Source of the DNA: DTHT01 sp037444625
GTDB lineage: Bacteria > Acidobacteriota > Terriglobia > Bryobacterales > Bryobacteraceae
Assembly (NCBI GenBank): GCA_037444625.1
Contig: JBBIMA010000015.1
Location: 1-64,000 of the forward strand
DNA: 64,000 nucleotides
Direction of reading: 5' to 3'
The position numbers were made by a program, and so were the translations under genes. This document shows, piece after piece, positions 1 through 12,785 of this stretch (its first letter is position 1; each line of letters opens with the position of its first letter). The notes under the pieces are model-generated. The model was not told the origin of the DNA. It did no database searches and saw only the letters and a list, made by a program, of their open reading frames with translations.

Positions 1-1
1 G

Positions 2-133
2 GGCTGGCGCGCGCGGCTGGGCCGGCTGCCGCTATACTGGCTGGAGGTGAGCTGGGAGGTGGAGGAGGAGGACTCGCTGCTGGCCGCCGTCGAGCAGCGC
101 CTGCGGGGCGGATTCCGCTCACCGGGCCGATGA
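2..133 (+). CDS. 3' end of an unrecognised protein (partial)
   Basis: An open frame runs in from the left edge and ends at TGA 131-133, giving about 43 C-terminal residues. The fragment holds the string LPLYWLEVSWEVEEEDSLLA and a basic tail. The acidic and aromatic composition is protein-like, and its end abuts the putative metK promoter. I do not recognise the family, and too little is present to assign a function. It could also be a chance frame, because GC-rich DNA often stays open. Confidence 0.4.
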   Translation, partial: GWRARLGRLPLYWLEVSWEVEEEDSLLAAVEQRLRGGFRSPGR

Positions 134-163
134 TTGACCGATCGCGTCCGGGTCCGATACACT
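134..163 (+). promoter_or_regulatory. Sigma-70-type promoter for metK-ahcY-tig
   Basis: TTGACC (134-139) and TACACT (158-163) are separated by 18 bases. Transcription would start near 170 and leave a leader of about 63 bases before the GTG start of metK. It begins right after the stop of the upstream fragment, which suits a new transcription unit. Confidence 0.55.
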
Positions 164-220
164 TTGAAATGCTGTTTCGTGATGGCTTCCAACCAGCCGC
201 CAAGCTTTGAGTGCCGATAG

Positions 221-232
221 GGAGGTCGCTCC
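221..232 (+). promoter_or_regulatory. Ribosome binding site of metK inside a possible small hairpin
   Basis: GGAG (221-224) is the core of the Shine-Dalgarno sequence and can pair with CTCC (229-232), directly before the GTG start at 233, with a GTCG loop. Such a stem would partly hide the ribosome binding site. It is only four base pairs, so a regulatory role is speculation. Confidence 0.3.
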
Positions 233-1402
<1,170 letters not shown>

Positions 1403-1439
1403 ACGCAGGCGCCGTTGAGGGCGCCCGAACGAGGAGGCA

Positions 1440-2720
1440 ATGTCGAGCAATCCGCAGATTTCCATTCCCTGCGACGTCAAGGATCTTTCCCTGGCGGAGG
1501 CCGGCCGGCGCCGGATCGAGTGGGCTTTCCAGTCCATGCCGGTGCTCCAGCAGATTCGCAAGCAGTTCATCAAGGACCAGCCGCTGGCGGGCATTCGCAT
1601 CTCCGCCTGCCTGCACGTGACCACGGAGACCGCCAACCTGATGGTGGCTTTGCGCGACGGCGGGGCGGCGCCCGTGTTGTGCGCCTCCAACCCGCTGTCC
1701 ACGCAGGACGACGTGGCGGCCGCCCTGGTCCGGGACTACGGCATTCCGGTCTTCGCCATCAAAGGCGAGTCCAACGAGACTTACTATGCTCACATCGCGG
1801 CCGCCATCGAACACCAGCCGCAAGTCACCATGGACGACGGCTGCGACCTGGTGACCACGCTGCACACCCGCCGGCAGGAGCTGCTCAAAGGGGTGCTGGG
1901 CGGCACCGAGGAAACCACCACGGGCGTCATCCGCTTGCGGGCCATGGCCCAGGAGGGCGTGCTGCGCTACCCGGTGATCGCGGTCAACGACGCCATGACC
2001 AAGCACCTGTTCGACAACCGTTACGGCACCGGGCAGAGCACGGTGGACGGCATCATCCGGGCCACCAACATCCTGCTGGCCGGAATCAATTTCGTGGTGG
2101 CCGGCTACGGCTGGTGCGGCCGGGGGGTGGCCCTGCGGGCCCGGGGCATGGGGGCCAACGTGATCATCTGCGAGGTGGATCCCATCAAGGCGCTGGAGGC
2201 CTTGATGGACGGCTACCGGGTGATGTCCATGGCCGAGGCGGCCGAGGTGGGCGACGTGTTCGTCACCCTGACCGGCAACAAGAACGTCATCGGCCGGGAG
2301 CACTTCGAGCGCCTCAAAAACGGCGCCATTCTGGCCAACTCGGGCCACTTCAACGTGGAGATTGATCTGGAGGCGCTGGCGAGGATGGCTTCCAGCCGGC
2401 GGACGGTGCGCGAGTTCGTCGAGGAGTACGCCCTGAGGGACGGCCGGCGAATCTACGTGCTGGGGGAGGGCCGGCTGATTAACCTGGCAGCGGCCGAGGG
2501 CCATCCGGCCTCGGTCATGGACATGAGTTTCGCCAACCAGGCGCTGGCCGTCGAGTACTTGGTGGAGAACCACGCCCGTCTGGAGCGGCGGGTCTATCCG
2601 GTGCCCGAGGAGCTGGACAAGCGGGTGGCGCGCATGAAGCTGGAATCCATGGGCGTCAAGATAGACCGGCTGACGCCGGAGCAGGAGCGCTATCTGGCTA
2701 GCTGGTCGGAGGGAACCTGA
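1440..2720 (+). CDS. ahcY: Adenosylhomocysteinase (S-adenosylhomocysteine hydrolase)
   Basis: This enzyme reversibly cleaves S-adenosylhomocysteine to adenosine and homocysteine using tightly bound NAD, and so relieves product inhibition of methyltransferases. The protein has 426 residues, the shorter form of the family without the extra insertion of about 40 residues. The NAD-binding Rossmann motif reads GYGWCGRGVA, and the conserved NSGHFNVEID segment lies downstream. The start at ATG 1440 follows an AGGAGG site (1432-1437) with only two bases between them, an unusually tight spacing. The gene lies 37 bases after metK and is probably co-transcribed with it. Confidence 0.96.
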   Translation: MSSNPQISIPCDVKDLSLAEAGRRRIEWAFQSMPVLQQIRKQFIKDQPLAGIRISACLHVTTETANLMVALRDGGAAPVLCASNPLSTQDDVAAALVRDYGIPVFAIKGESNETYYAHIAAAIEHQPQVTMDDGCDLVTTLHTRRQELLKGVLGGTEETTTGVIRLRAMAQEGVLRYPVIAVNDAMTKHLFDNRYGTGQSTVDGIIRATNILLAGINFVVAGYGWCGRGVALRARGMGANVIICEVDPIKALEALMDGYRVMSMAEAAEVGDVFVTLTGNKNVIGREHFERLKNGAILANSGHFNVEIDLEALARMASSRRTVREFVEEYALRDGRRIYVLGEGRLINLAAAEGHPASVMDMSFANQALAVEYLVENHARLERRVYPVPEELDKRVARMKLESMGVKIDRLTPEQERYLASWSEGT

Positions 2721-2745
2721 GGCGCCCTTCGAGCGAGGTGAGCGG

Positions 2746-4011
2746 TTGGCCCAAGCGGTAGAGATTCGCAAGACGCTGGAAATCACGGTGCCGGCCGAGG
2801 AGGTGGCTCAGGCCAGCGAGCGCGCCGCGGCCAAGATCCAGAAGAAGGTCCACCTGCGCGGGTTTCGTCCGGGCAAAGCGCCCGCCGGCCTCATCCAGCG
2901 GCTCTACGCCGACCAGATCCGGCACGAGGTTCTCAACGAGTTGGTGCCCAAGTACCTGTTCAAGCGCGCTGAAGAGGAGGGGCTGGTCATCGTGGGCACG
3001 CCCGACGTGCGGGAGGTGCATTTCCAGCCGGGCGACCCGCTGCGCTTCAAGGCCGAATTCGAAATTCAGCCGCGCTTCGAGCTGGGCGAATACCGAGGCA
3101 TCGAGGTGCCTTACCAGGAGCCGGAGGTCAGCGAGGAGGATCTGGACCGGCGCCTGGAGCAGATCCGGGAGCAGAAGGCCGAGTACGTAAGCGTCGAGCC
3201 GCGCCCGGCCGCCGACGGCGATTACGCCGTGGTGGCGCTGGAGAGCCTCTCGGGCGCCGAGCCTCCCATCCGCCAGGAGGAGTTGATCCTGGAGGTGGGA
3301 GGCGCCGAGACCTTGGAGGCTTTCAGCCAGAATATCCGCGGCATGTCGCCGGGCGAGGAGAAGGTGTTCGACGTGCCTTACCCGGAGGATTACGGGCAGC
3401 GCCGGCTGGCCGGCAAGACGGTGCGCTTCCGCGCCCGCCTGAAGGCCATCCGCCGCAAGGAGCTGCCCGATCTCAACGACGAGTTCGCGCGGGATCTGGG
3501 CGACTATCTCAACCTGGAGGAGCTGCGCGAAGCGGTCCGCCGCTCGCTGCTGGCGGAGCGGCAGATGCTGGCCCGCCGGCAGGCCCAGAACAAGCTGGTG
3601 GACAAGCTGGTCGAGATGCACGACTTCCCGGTGCCCGAAGCCTACATCGAGCGGCAAATCGAGCACCAGATCCAGAACTATTTCCAGGAGCTGGCCGCCG
3701 AGGGGGTGGACGTCACCAAGCTCAAGGTGGACTGGGACCGCCTGAAGGCCTCCCAGCGCCAGCGCGCCGTCTACGAAGTGAAGGCCTCGCTGCTGCTGGA
3801 CAAGATCGCCGAGCGGGAGGGCATCTACGCCACCCACGACGAGGTGGACCGGGAGGTGCAGCGGATCGCGCGCCAGCAGCGCGAGCCGGTAGCCGCGGTG
3901 CGCCTGCGCCTGGAGAAGGAGGACGGCCTGCGCCGCATCGCCTCGCGAATCCGGACGGAAAAGACGCTGGCTTTCCTGTTCGAGCACGCCACCAAGACCG
4001 CGCAGGGCTGA
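2746..4011 (+). CDS. tig: Trigger factor (ribosome-associated chaperone and prolyl isomerase)
   Basis: Trigger factor binds the ribosome exit tunnel and helps nascent chains fold. The N-terminal ribosome-binding domain carries the signature GFRPGKAP near residue 40. A central FKBP-like isomerase domain occupies about residues 150-240, and a long helical C-terminal chaperone domain follows. The length of 421 residues is typical. I chose the TTG start at 2746 because MAQAVEIRKTLE aligns with the usual N-terminus and a GAGGTGAG site lies just upstream. The gene is 25 bases after ahcY. The clpP-clpX genes that often follow tig are absent; a polysaccharide export operon comes next. Confidence 0.93.
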   Translation: MAQAVEIRKTLEITVPAEEVAQASERAAAKIQKKVHLRGFRPGKAPAGLIQRLYADQIRHEVLNELVPKYLFKRAEEEGLVIVGTPDVREVHFQPGDPLRFKAEFEIQPRFELGEYRGIEVPYQEPEVSEEDLDRRLEQIREQKAEYVSVEPRPAADGDYAVVALESLSGAEPPIRQEELILEVGGAETLEAFSQNIRGMSPGEEKVFDVPYPEDYGQRRLAGKTVRFRARLKAIRRKELPDLNDEFARDLGDYLNLEELREAVRRSLLAERQMLARRQAQNKLVDKLVEMHDFPVPEAYIERQIEHQIQNYFQELAAEGVDVTKLKVDWDRLKASQRQRAVYEVKASLLLDKIAEREGIYATHDEVDREVQRIARQQREPVAAVRLRLEKEDGLRRIASRIRTEKTLAFLFEHATKTAQG

Positions 4012-4053
4012 CGCCCGGCCGCAAGGCTGTAGTGAAGGCCCGTCCGATTGCAG

Positions 4054-4059
4054 TACAAT
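4054..4059 (+). promoter_or_regulatory. -10 box upstream of the polysaccharide export operon
   Basis: TACAAT is a good -10 hexamer in the 126-base gap between tig and the next gene. The -35 position holds only a weak match. Transcription would begin near 4066, leaving a leader of about 70 bases before ATG 4138, which has its own GGGAGG ribosome binding site. Confidence 0.45.
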
Positions 4060-4137
4060 GAGCCGAGTGGAGCCTGAAGTGCTTGACGGGCGACGTCCGC
4101 GCACCGGCAAGCTCCTGAAGATCGGGAGGGATACCTC

Positions 4138-4773
4138 ATGCGCGGCTTTCTGAAGTTCAGCGTGCTGGCGGGGACGTTGTGCGCATTCGGCTTCGGCGGG
4201 CCCCTCCAGCAGGAAACGCCCCGCCCGGCCGAGGCCGCCAAGCCGGCCGCCGAGCCGGCCAAGGAGTCGCTGGCGGAGGCAGCCCCGGCGGCGGTGGATC
4301 CCAAGACATACATCATCGGCGCCGAGGACATCCTGTTGATCCGCGTCTGGCGGGAGCCCGAGCACTCCGGTCTGGTGACCGTGCGGCCGGACGGCAAGAT
4401 CACGCTGCCGCTGATCGGCGACATCCAGGCGGCCGGCCTGACGCCGGACAAGCTGGACGCCGCCGTCACCGAAGCGCTGTCGAAATACATCAACAACCCG
4501 GACGTAATCGTCTCGGTCCAGGCGGTGCGCAGCAAGCGTTACTACGTCACCGGCGAGGTGAACCGCCCGGGCGCGTTCCCGTTGGTGACGCCGCTGCGCG
4601 TGCTGGAGGCCTTGACGCTGGCGGGCGGCTTTCGCGACTTCGCCAACAAGAAGAACATCACCATCCTGCGCGGCAACCAGCGCTTCAAGTTCAACTACAA
4701 CGATGTGGTCAAGGGCAAGAATCTGGCGCAGAACATCTTGCTGGAAAACGGGGATTACATCATCGTGCCCTGA
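4138..4773 (+). CDS. Polysaccharide export protein (Wza/GumB-like, SLBB domain)
   Basis: Members of this family form or gate the outer-membrane or periplasmic export channel for capsule or exopolysaccharide. The 211-residue protein starts with a hydrophobic signal segment (about residues 1-22) followed by an Ala/Pro/Glu-rich linker. The polysaccharide export domain begins near YIIGAEDILLIRVW, followed by a single SLBB-type domain with YYVTGEVNRPGAFPL. Wza proper is longer and has more SLBB repeats and a C-terminal membrane helix, so this is the short type. No lipobox cysteine is obvious. It is the first gene of a unit with a chain-length regulator and a tyrosine kinase. Confidence 0.9.
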   Translation: MRGFLKFSVLAGTLCAFGFGGPLQQETPRPAEAAKPAAEPAKESLAEAAPAAVDPKTYIIGAEDILLIRVWREPEHSGLVTVRPDGKITLPLIGDIQAAGLTPDKLDAAVTEALSKYINNPDVIVSVQAVRSKRYYVTGEVNRPGAFPLVTPLRVLEALTLAGGFRDFANKKNITILRGNQRFKFNYNDVVKGKNLAQNILLENGDYIIVP

Positions 4774-4821
4774 GGGCGCCCCCGGCGCGAACCCTTCCAG
4801 CCGATAAGAGAAGAGAGGCAG

Positions 4822-6474
4822 ATGCAACCGGCCGCGGAGACCCTGGCGACGCCCAGGCGACCTCTGGACGTAGAGGATTACATTGACATCGTGCGCCGGC
4901 ACAAGAGCTGGCTCATCGGCCCGACCTTCGCCGGCCTGGTGGGGGCCGTGGTGGTGGCCTTTCTCTGGCCGGACACCTACATCTCGCAGGCCACCATCCA
5001 GGTGACCCCGCCTCAGGTGCCCGACCGGCTGGTTCCCTCCAACGTGAACATGGAGATGGCGCAGCGCATCTCGACGATGGCCTCCAACATTCTGAGCCGG
5101 CCCACGCTCACCACCATCATCCAGACCTACGGGTTGTACCCGCGCGACCGCAGCCGCCGGCCCATGGAAGACATCATCGAGCAAATGCGCACCCGGGACA
5201 TCGGCATCAGCCCCGTGCGGCCGGTCTCCGGCCAGGCTCGCGGCCAGGCCTCGGCCTTCCGCATCTCGTTCGCCTACGAGAACCGGGTGCTGGCCCAGAA
5301 GGTCGCGGCCGATCTGGCCGGCCGGTTCATCGAGGAAAACATCCGGACCCGCTCCAGTCAGTCCGTGCAGGCCACCGAGTTTCTCAAAGACCAGCTCTTA
5401 CAGGCCAAGAAGGAGCTGGATGCGCTGGAGAACAAGCTGACCGGCTTCCGGGTCAAGTACGCCGGCCGCCTGCCTGACCAGTTGGAGCACAACCTGCAAG
5501 CCATCCGTTCCTTCGAGACGCAGCTTTCCGGGGTCAACGACGCCATCAGCCGCATCGGACAGGAGAAGCTGCTGCTGGAATCGCAGATCCGCCTGGTGAA
5601 GGATCAGGCTGCGGCGCTGTCGGCGGCGCCCGAGGCGGCCGGCGGTGCGGTGCGCAGCGAGCGCCTGACTGAAGTCGAGCGCCAGATCCTGGCCTTGGAG
5701 ACCACTCTCACCGGGCTGCGCGAGCGCTACCGGGAGAGCCACCCGGACGTGCAGCGCCTGGAGGCCCAGTTGGCCGGCTTGCGCAAGACACGCGAGCGGC
5801 TGCTCAACCTGGAGGAGGCTCCCAAACCGGAGGCCGCCAAGTCGCGCCCCCTCACGGCCGAGCAGGCCAAACCGTTGCGCGCGGCGGAAGCCTCGATCAG
5901 CCGCCTCCAGAGCCAGATCGAGGCCAAGAACCTGGATCTGGAGGCCAAGCTGAAGGAGCAGCAACAGCTTCAGAAGCTCATCAAGGAGTACCAGAGCAGG
6001 ATCGAAAGCAGCCCGCTGGTGGAACGCGAGTACGCCGACCTCCAGCGCAACCACGAGCTGGCCAAGGCGCGCTACGAAGACCTGACCAAGAAAGCCACCG
6101 CCTCCGAGATGGCCACCGACCTGGTGACGCGCGGGCAGGGCGACCGGTTGGAGTTGCTGGAGCCGGCTTCGCTGCCCGAGCGGCCCGCCAAGCCCAACCG
6201 CCTGGTGATCATCGGAGTGGGGCTGGGCTTGGGATTGGTGGCGGGTGTCTTTGCGGTCGGCGCCCGGGAGATGAAGGACACCTCGCTTAAGAATTTGAAG
6301 GACGTGCGGGCCTACACCAAGCTGGCGGTGCTGGGAACCATACCCTTGCTCGAGAACGATCTGGTGGTCCGCCGAAAACGAAGGCTGGCCTGGCTGGCCT
6401 GGTCGGCCGCCTCGATCCTCGGGGTGGCGGCGATGGCCGGCTCGGTGCTTTACTACTATACGAACCGGGCGTGA
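4822..6474 (+). CDS. Polysaccharide chain-length determinant (Wzz/GumC family)
   Basis: This inner-membrane co-polymerase type protein probably sets polymer length and couples synthesis to export. The 550 residues begin with a short cytoplasmic part carrying VEDYIDIVRRHK and a first membrane segment (about 31-50). A long periplasmic coiled coil rich in Gln, Glu, Leu and Lys follows. The GNVR-type region ends with SSPLVEREYADLQR, and a second membrane segment lies at about 455-475. A third hydrophobic stretch near the C-terminus (about 522-545) is unusual for a plain Wzz and may be another membrane span. The gene starts 48 bases after the export gene, with an AGAAGAGAGG site. Confidence 0.9.
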   Translation: MQPAAETLATPRRPLDVEDYIDIVRRHKSWLIGPTFAGLVGAVVVAFLWPDTYISQATIQVTPPQVPDRLVPSNVNMEMAQRISTMASNILSRPTLTTIIQTYGLYPRDRSRRPMEDIIEQMRTRDIGISPVRPVSGQARGQASAFRISFAYENRVLAQKVAADLAGRFIEENIRTRSSQSVQATEFLKDQLLQAKKELDALENKLTGFRVKYAGRLPDQLEHNLQAIRSFETQLSGVNDAISRIGQEKLLLESQIRLVKDQAAALSAAPEAAGGAVRSERLTEVERQILALETTLTGLRERYRESHPDVQRLEAQLAGLRKTRERLLNLEEAPKPEAAKSRPLTAEQAKPLRAAEASISRLQSQIEAKNLDLEAKLKEQQQLQKLIKEYQSRIESSPLVEREYADLQRNHELAKARYEDLTKKATASEMATDLVTRGQGDRLELLEPASLPERPAKPNRLVIIGVGLGLGLVAGVFAVGAREMKDTSLKNLKDVRAYTKLAVLGTIPLLENDLVVRRKRRLAWLAWSAASILGVAAMAGSVLYYYTNRA

Positions 6475-6502
6475 AGGGTCCGATGCGGGCGGAGGCGATC
6501 AA

Positions 6503-7441
6503 ATGAGTCGGGTTCACGAAGCGTTGCGGAAAGCCGAACAGATGGGGTCTCTGCCCGCAGAGAGCGCGCCGGCGCTCTCCTCGGTTCAGCCGCCCGAGGC
6601 AGGCCAGGCTCCGGGCTTGTTCACCGGCGCCGGCTTCCTGGACCAGCTCGAGGAAGTGCCCTTCCGGCCGGCTCCGGAAGCTCTGCTGATTGATCTGGCG
6701 CGGCCCCAAGAAGCCCCCAGCGAGGAGTTCCGCAGCCTGCGCACCAAGCTGAATCACTTGCAGGGGCTTCAGCCCTTGCACACCTTGGTGGTGACCAGCG
6801 CCTCCCCGGCCGAAGGCAAGTCTTTCGTGGCCTGCAACCTGGCGCTCTCGGAAGCCCAGTTGAGCGGGAACTACACCTTGCTGGCCGACTTCGACTTCCG
6901 CCGCCCGGTCGTGCACAACCTGTTCCAGATTCCCCGCACTCCGGGCGTCACCGACTACCTGTTGGGGAACGCTCCGCTGGAGGCCGTGATCAAGCGCGTG
7001 GCGGGCAGCAGCCTGTTCCTGATGCCCGCCGGGGTGAGCGTGAAGAACCCGCTCGAACTGTTGAACCTGCGCCAGGCCCGAGTGATGCTGCGCGAGCTGC
7101 CCCGCCTGTTCAATTGGGTGATCCTGGACAGCCCGCCGCTGCTGTTCTCGGCCGACGCCAATCTGATGGGCACGCTGACCGATGGAACCATCCTGGTGGT
7201 GCGCATCGGCCAGACCACCATAGACATGGTGACGCGCGCCATGCAGTCGCTGTGCGAGAACAACGTTCTGGGCGTGGTGGTCAACGGGGCGCGCGCCGGC
7301 GAGCTCTACAGCAAGTACACTTACTACTACTCCAGCTACCGCGAGGTCCCGGGCGAAGCGGAGGGCGACAGCGAGACCGCCCTCGAGCCGGCCGGGGGCG
7401 AAGCCGGCCCGCCGGCGCCGCAAGGCCCGGCTAGCGCTTGA
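6503..7441 (+). CDS. Bacterial tyrosine kinase (CpsD/Wzc kinase-type)
   Basis: This cytoplasmic autokinase works with the Wzz-like protein to control exopolysaccharide assembly. The 312-residue protein has a P-loop SASPAEGKS (about 99-107), a second Walker motif LLADFDFRRP and Walker B WVILDSPPLL. The C-terminus carries a tyrosine cluster with tyrosines at about 269, 272, 274, 275, 276 and 279, the typical autophosphorylation tail of BY-kinases. The kinase is a separate protein, as in Firmicutes CpsD, rather than fused to the chain-length protein. The reading frame ends at 7441 and overlaps the 3' end of the converging DUF1080 gene by 11 bases. Confidence 0.92.
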   Translation: MSRVHEALRKAEQMGSLPAESAPALSSVQPPEAGQAPGLFTGAGFLDQLEEVPFRPAPEALLIDLARPQEAPSEEFRSLRTKLNHLQGLQPLHTLVVTSASPAEGKSFVACNLALSEAQLSGNYTLLADFDFRRPVVHNLFQIPRTPGVTDYLLGNAPLEAVIKRVAGSSLFLMPAGVSVKNPLELLNLRQARVMLRELPRLFNWVILDSPPLLFSADANLMGTLTDGTILVVRIGQTTIDMVTRAMQSLCENNVLGVVVNGARAGELYSKYTYYYSSYREVPGEAEGDSETALEPAGGEAGPPAPQGPASA

Positions 7442-8231
7442 CGATGGGCCGCAGCGGCCGCACGTAAATATTGCGGAAGGCGACCGGTCCGTGGTCCCCT
7501 TGCAGCATGAGGGGATTCAGGGGCGCCTCCGCGATGGGCATGTGCGCGCGCGTCGGCCCTTCGACCTCGACGTTTTCCTGCACGGAGAGGCCGTTGTGGA
7601 GCACGCGCAGGAAGCGCGCGTTCTGCACCTTGCGCCCGCCGGCGTCGAAGCGCGGCGCCTGGAACCAAATCTGAAAGGACTGCCACTCGCCCGGCCGCCG
7701 GCTGGCGTTGCGGGAGGGCGGCGAGCCGCCCACGCCCTTTCCGTCAATCCAGCGGTGGTAGATGGCGCCGCAGTCGGAGGTCTTCATCGGTTCCCAGGAG
7801 CCCCAACTGTCGAAGATCTGCACTTCGTAAAGGCCGTGCAGGTAGACGCCGGAATTGGACCCTTTGGCCAGCAGGAACTCCAGATACAACTCGAGGTCGC
7901 CGAATTTCTCGTCGCTGACCAGGTTGACGGTGCGGCCGTTGGGGCCGTTGAGCAGGCGGTCGCCCGGCAAGGGGACGGCGAACAATCGCGTGGGTCCGAG
8001 CAGGCGTTCCCAACGCACGCCGCGGGTGGTCAGCCACTCGTTCTTCAGGCGATCGTCTTGCGGATGCCAGCCTGTCAGGTCGCGCCCGTTGAACAGCGGC
8101 CGCCAGCCCTCTTCCAGTAGGAACGGCGGGTCCCCGTGATCCTCGCCGTCGTTCAGTTCGGGGAGCCGTTGGGCCGCGGCGGGAAACCAGATCAGCGCCA
8201 GCAGAGCCGGACCGAGGCCGCGTCTTCGCAT
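7431..8231 (-). CDS. Secreted DUF1080 (3-keto-disaccharide hydrolase-like) protein
   Basis: The 266-residue protein has a signal peptide (MRRRGLGPALLALIWFPAAA) and one concanavalin-like domain of the DUF1080 family. Recognisable segments are GWRPLFNGRDLTGWH, NLVSDEKFGDLELYLEFLL, GSNSGVYLHGLYEVQIFDS and a C-terminal FRNIYVRPL. Family members have been linked to 3-keto-glycoside hydrolysis and are numerous in Acidobacteria and Planctomycetes. The exact substrate cannot be told. It stands alone, with carB behind it on the same strand 46 bases upstream. A CAAAAT box lies six bases before the ATG, so it may have its own leaderless promoter. Confidence 0.85.
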   Translation of the reverse strand: MRRRGLGPALLALIWFPAAAQRLPELNDGEDHGDPPFLLEEGWRPLFNGRDLTGWHPQDDRLKNEWLTTRGVRWERLLGPTRLFAVPLPGDRLLNGPNGRTVNLVSDEKFGDLELYLEFLLAKGSNSGVYLHGLYEVQIFDSWGSWEPMKTSDCGAIYHRWIDGKGVGGSPPSRNASRRPGEWQSFQIWFQAPRFDAGGRKVQNARFLRVLHNGLSVQENVEVEGPTRAHMPIAEAPLNPLMLQGDHGPVAFRNIYVRPLRPIVKR

Positions 8232-8277
8232 GCAGACATTTTGCCGCAGTCAGCGGCCGGTTTCCAGCGCGGGCCCC

Positions 8278-11508
<3,231 letters not shown>

Positions 11509-11515
11509 GCGGCGC

Positions 11516-12664
11516 TCAGACCTCCCCTCGGGGGTGCGCCCCGAACTCCGCCATCAGGCGGGTGAATTCCTCAAACAGGTAGAGGGAGTCGTGCGGTCCC
11601 GGCGCAGCCTCGGGGTGGTACTGGACCGAGAAGACCGGCTCGCAGCGGTGGCGGAATCCTTCCAGCGTCTGGTCGTTCAGGTTGATGTGAGTCAGCTCGA
11701 CCTGGGCCGGATCGAGCGAATCCGGGTCCACCGCGAAGCCGTGATTGTGCGAGGTGATCTCGACCCGTCCGGTGAGGCGGTTGAGCACCGGATGATTGGC
11801 GCCGCGATGGCCGAACTTGAGTTTGTAGGTCCTGCCGCCCAGCGCCAGACCCAGGAGCTGGTGACCCAGGCAGATGCCGAAGATGGGCAGCCGCCCGATC
11901 AGGCGCCGGATGTTGGCCACCTGGCGCCGCAGCGGCTCCGGGTCGCCCGGCCCGTTGGAGAGAAACACGCCGTCGGGCTTCATCGCCAGCACGTCTTCGG
12001 CCGGAGTGAGCGAGGGCACCACCGTGACGCGGCAGCCGGCGTGGACCAGCCGGCGCAGGATGTTCCGCTTGATCCCGAAGTCGTAGGCCACCACGTGGAA
12101 GCGCGGCGCAGCGGGCCGGCCCGGATTCTGGGAAGGCGAGCAGGCGGTCACACCCTCCTCCCAGCGGTAGGGCTGCCGGGTGGAGACGCCCGTGGCCAGG
12201 TCCAGGCCCGCCATGGGCGGAATGCGCCGGGCCTTCTCGACCAGTTCGCGCGGGTCGGCGGGCCGCCCCGAGAGCACCCCCCGCATCACGCCCAACGTGC
12301 GCAAGCGGCGCACCAACGCCCGGGCATCCACCCCCGTGATCACCGGGATGTCATGGCGGCGGAGGAACTGCCGGGCCTCCTCCTCGGCCCGCCAGTTGCT
12401 CGCCAGGGGCGAGAATTCGCGCACCACCAGCCCCTCGATGTAGGGCCGGGCCGATTCGCTGTCCTCCCCGTTGGCCCCGTAGTTGCCTATGTGCGGGTAG
12501 GTGAGCACCACGATCTGCCCGGCGTAGGAGGGGTCGGTGAAGATCTCCTGGTAGCCGGTGATGGCGGTGTTGAAGACCACCTCGCCCGAACGCTCCACGG
12601 GCGCACCAAGGCTGCCGCCCTCGAAGACCGTTCCGTCCTCCAGGGCGAGGATGGCTGTGTTCAA
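11516..12664 (-). CDS. carA: Carbamoyl-phosphate synthase, small (glutaminase) subunit
   Basis: This subunit hydrolyses glutamine and channels ammonia to CarB. The class I amidotransferase triad is visible: the nucleophile in GICLGHQLLGLA and the His/Glu pair in SVQYHPEAAPGPHDS. The N-terminal CPSase domain begins LNTAILALEDGTVFEGG. The frame stays open further upstream, but I place the start at TTG 12664. This gives 382 residues, the family norm, and a GGGAGGA site (12673-12679) lies eight bases before it. Longer versions would run into the divergent sulfatase gene and add residues unlike the family. Confidence 0.94.
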   Translation of the reverse strand: MNTAILALEDGTVFEGGSLGAPVERSGEVVFNTAITGYQEIFTDPSYAGQIVVLTYPHIGNYGANGEDSESARPYIEGLVVREFSPLASNWRAEEEARQFLRRHDIPVITGVDARALVRRLRTLGVMRGVLSGRPADPRELVEKARRIPPMAGLDLATGVSTRQPYRWEEGVTACSPSQNPGRPAAPRFHVVAYDFGIKRNILRRLVHAGCRVTVVPSLTPAEDVLAMKPDGVFLSNGPGDPEPLRRQVANIRRLIGRLPIFGICLGHQLLGLALGGRTYKLKFGHRGANHPVLNRLTGRVEITSHNHGFAVDPDSLDPAQVELTHINLNDQTLEGFRHRCEPVFSVQYHPEAAPGPHDSLYLFEEFTRLMAEFGAHPRGEV

Positions 12665-12770
12665 CCGAGGATTCCTCCCGCTGGGTGGGGTGTAACTCCT
12701 ATTGGAACATTTCTCGGGGGGCTCTCTCAAGCCGGTCCGCCGCCCGTGAGCCGGTAGGGATGGCGGGATG

Positions 12771-12776
12771 TATACT
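12771..12776 (+). promoter_or_regulatory. -10 box of a leaderless-type sulfatase promoter
   Basis: TATACT lies nine bases before ATG 12786. Transcription would start near 12783, leaving about three untranslated bases. The earlier in-frame ATG at 12768 would lie upstream of the transcript, so ATG 12786 is preferred. Confidence 0.55.
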
Positions 12777-12785
12777 GGTTCTCCC

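Noticed and set aside
164..232. SAM riboswitch before metK
   Set aside because: The leader lacks the conserved cores of the SAM classes I know; only short pairings are visible.
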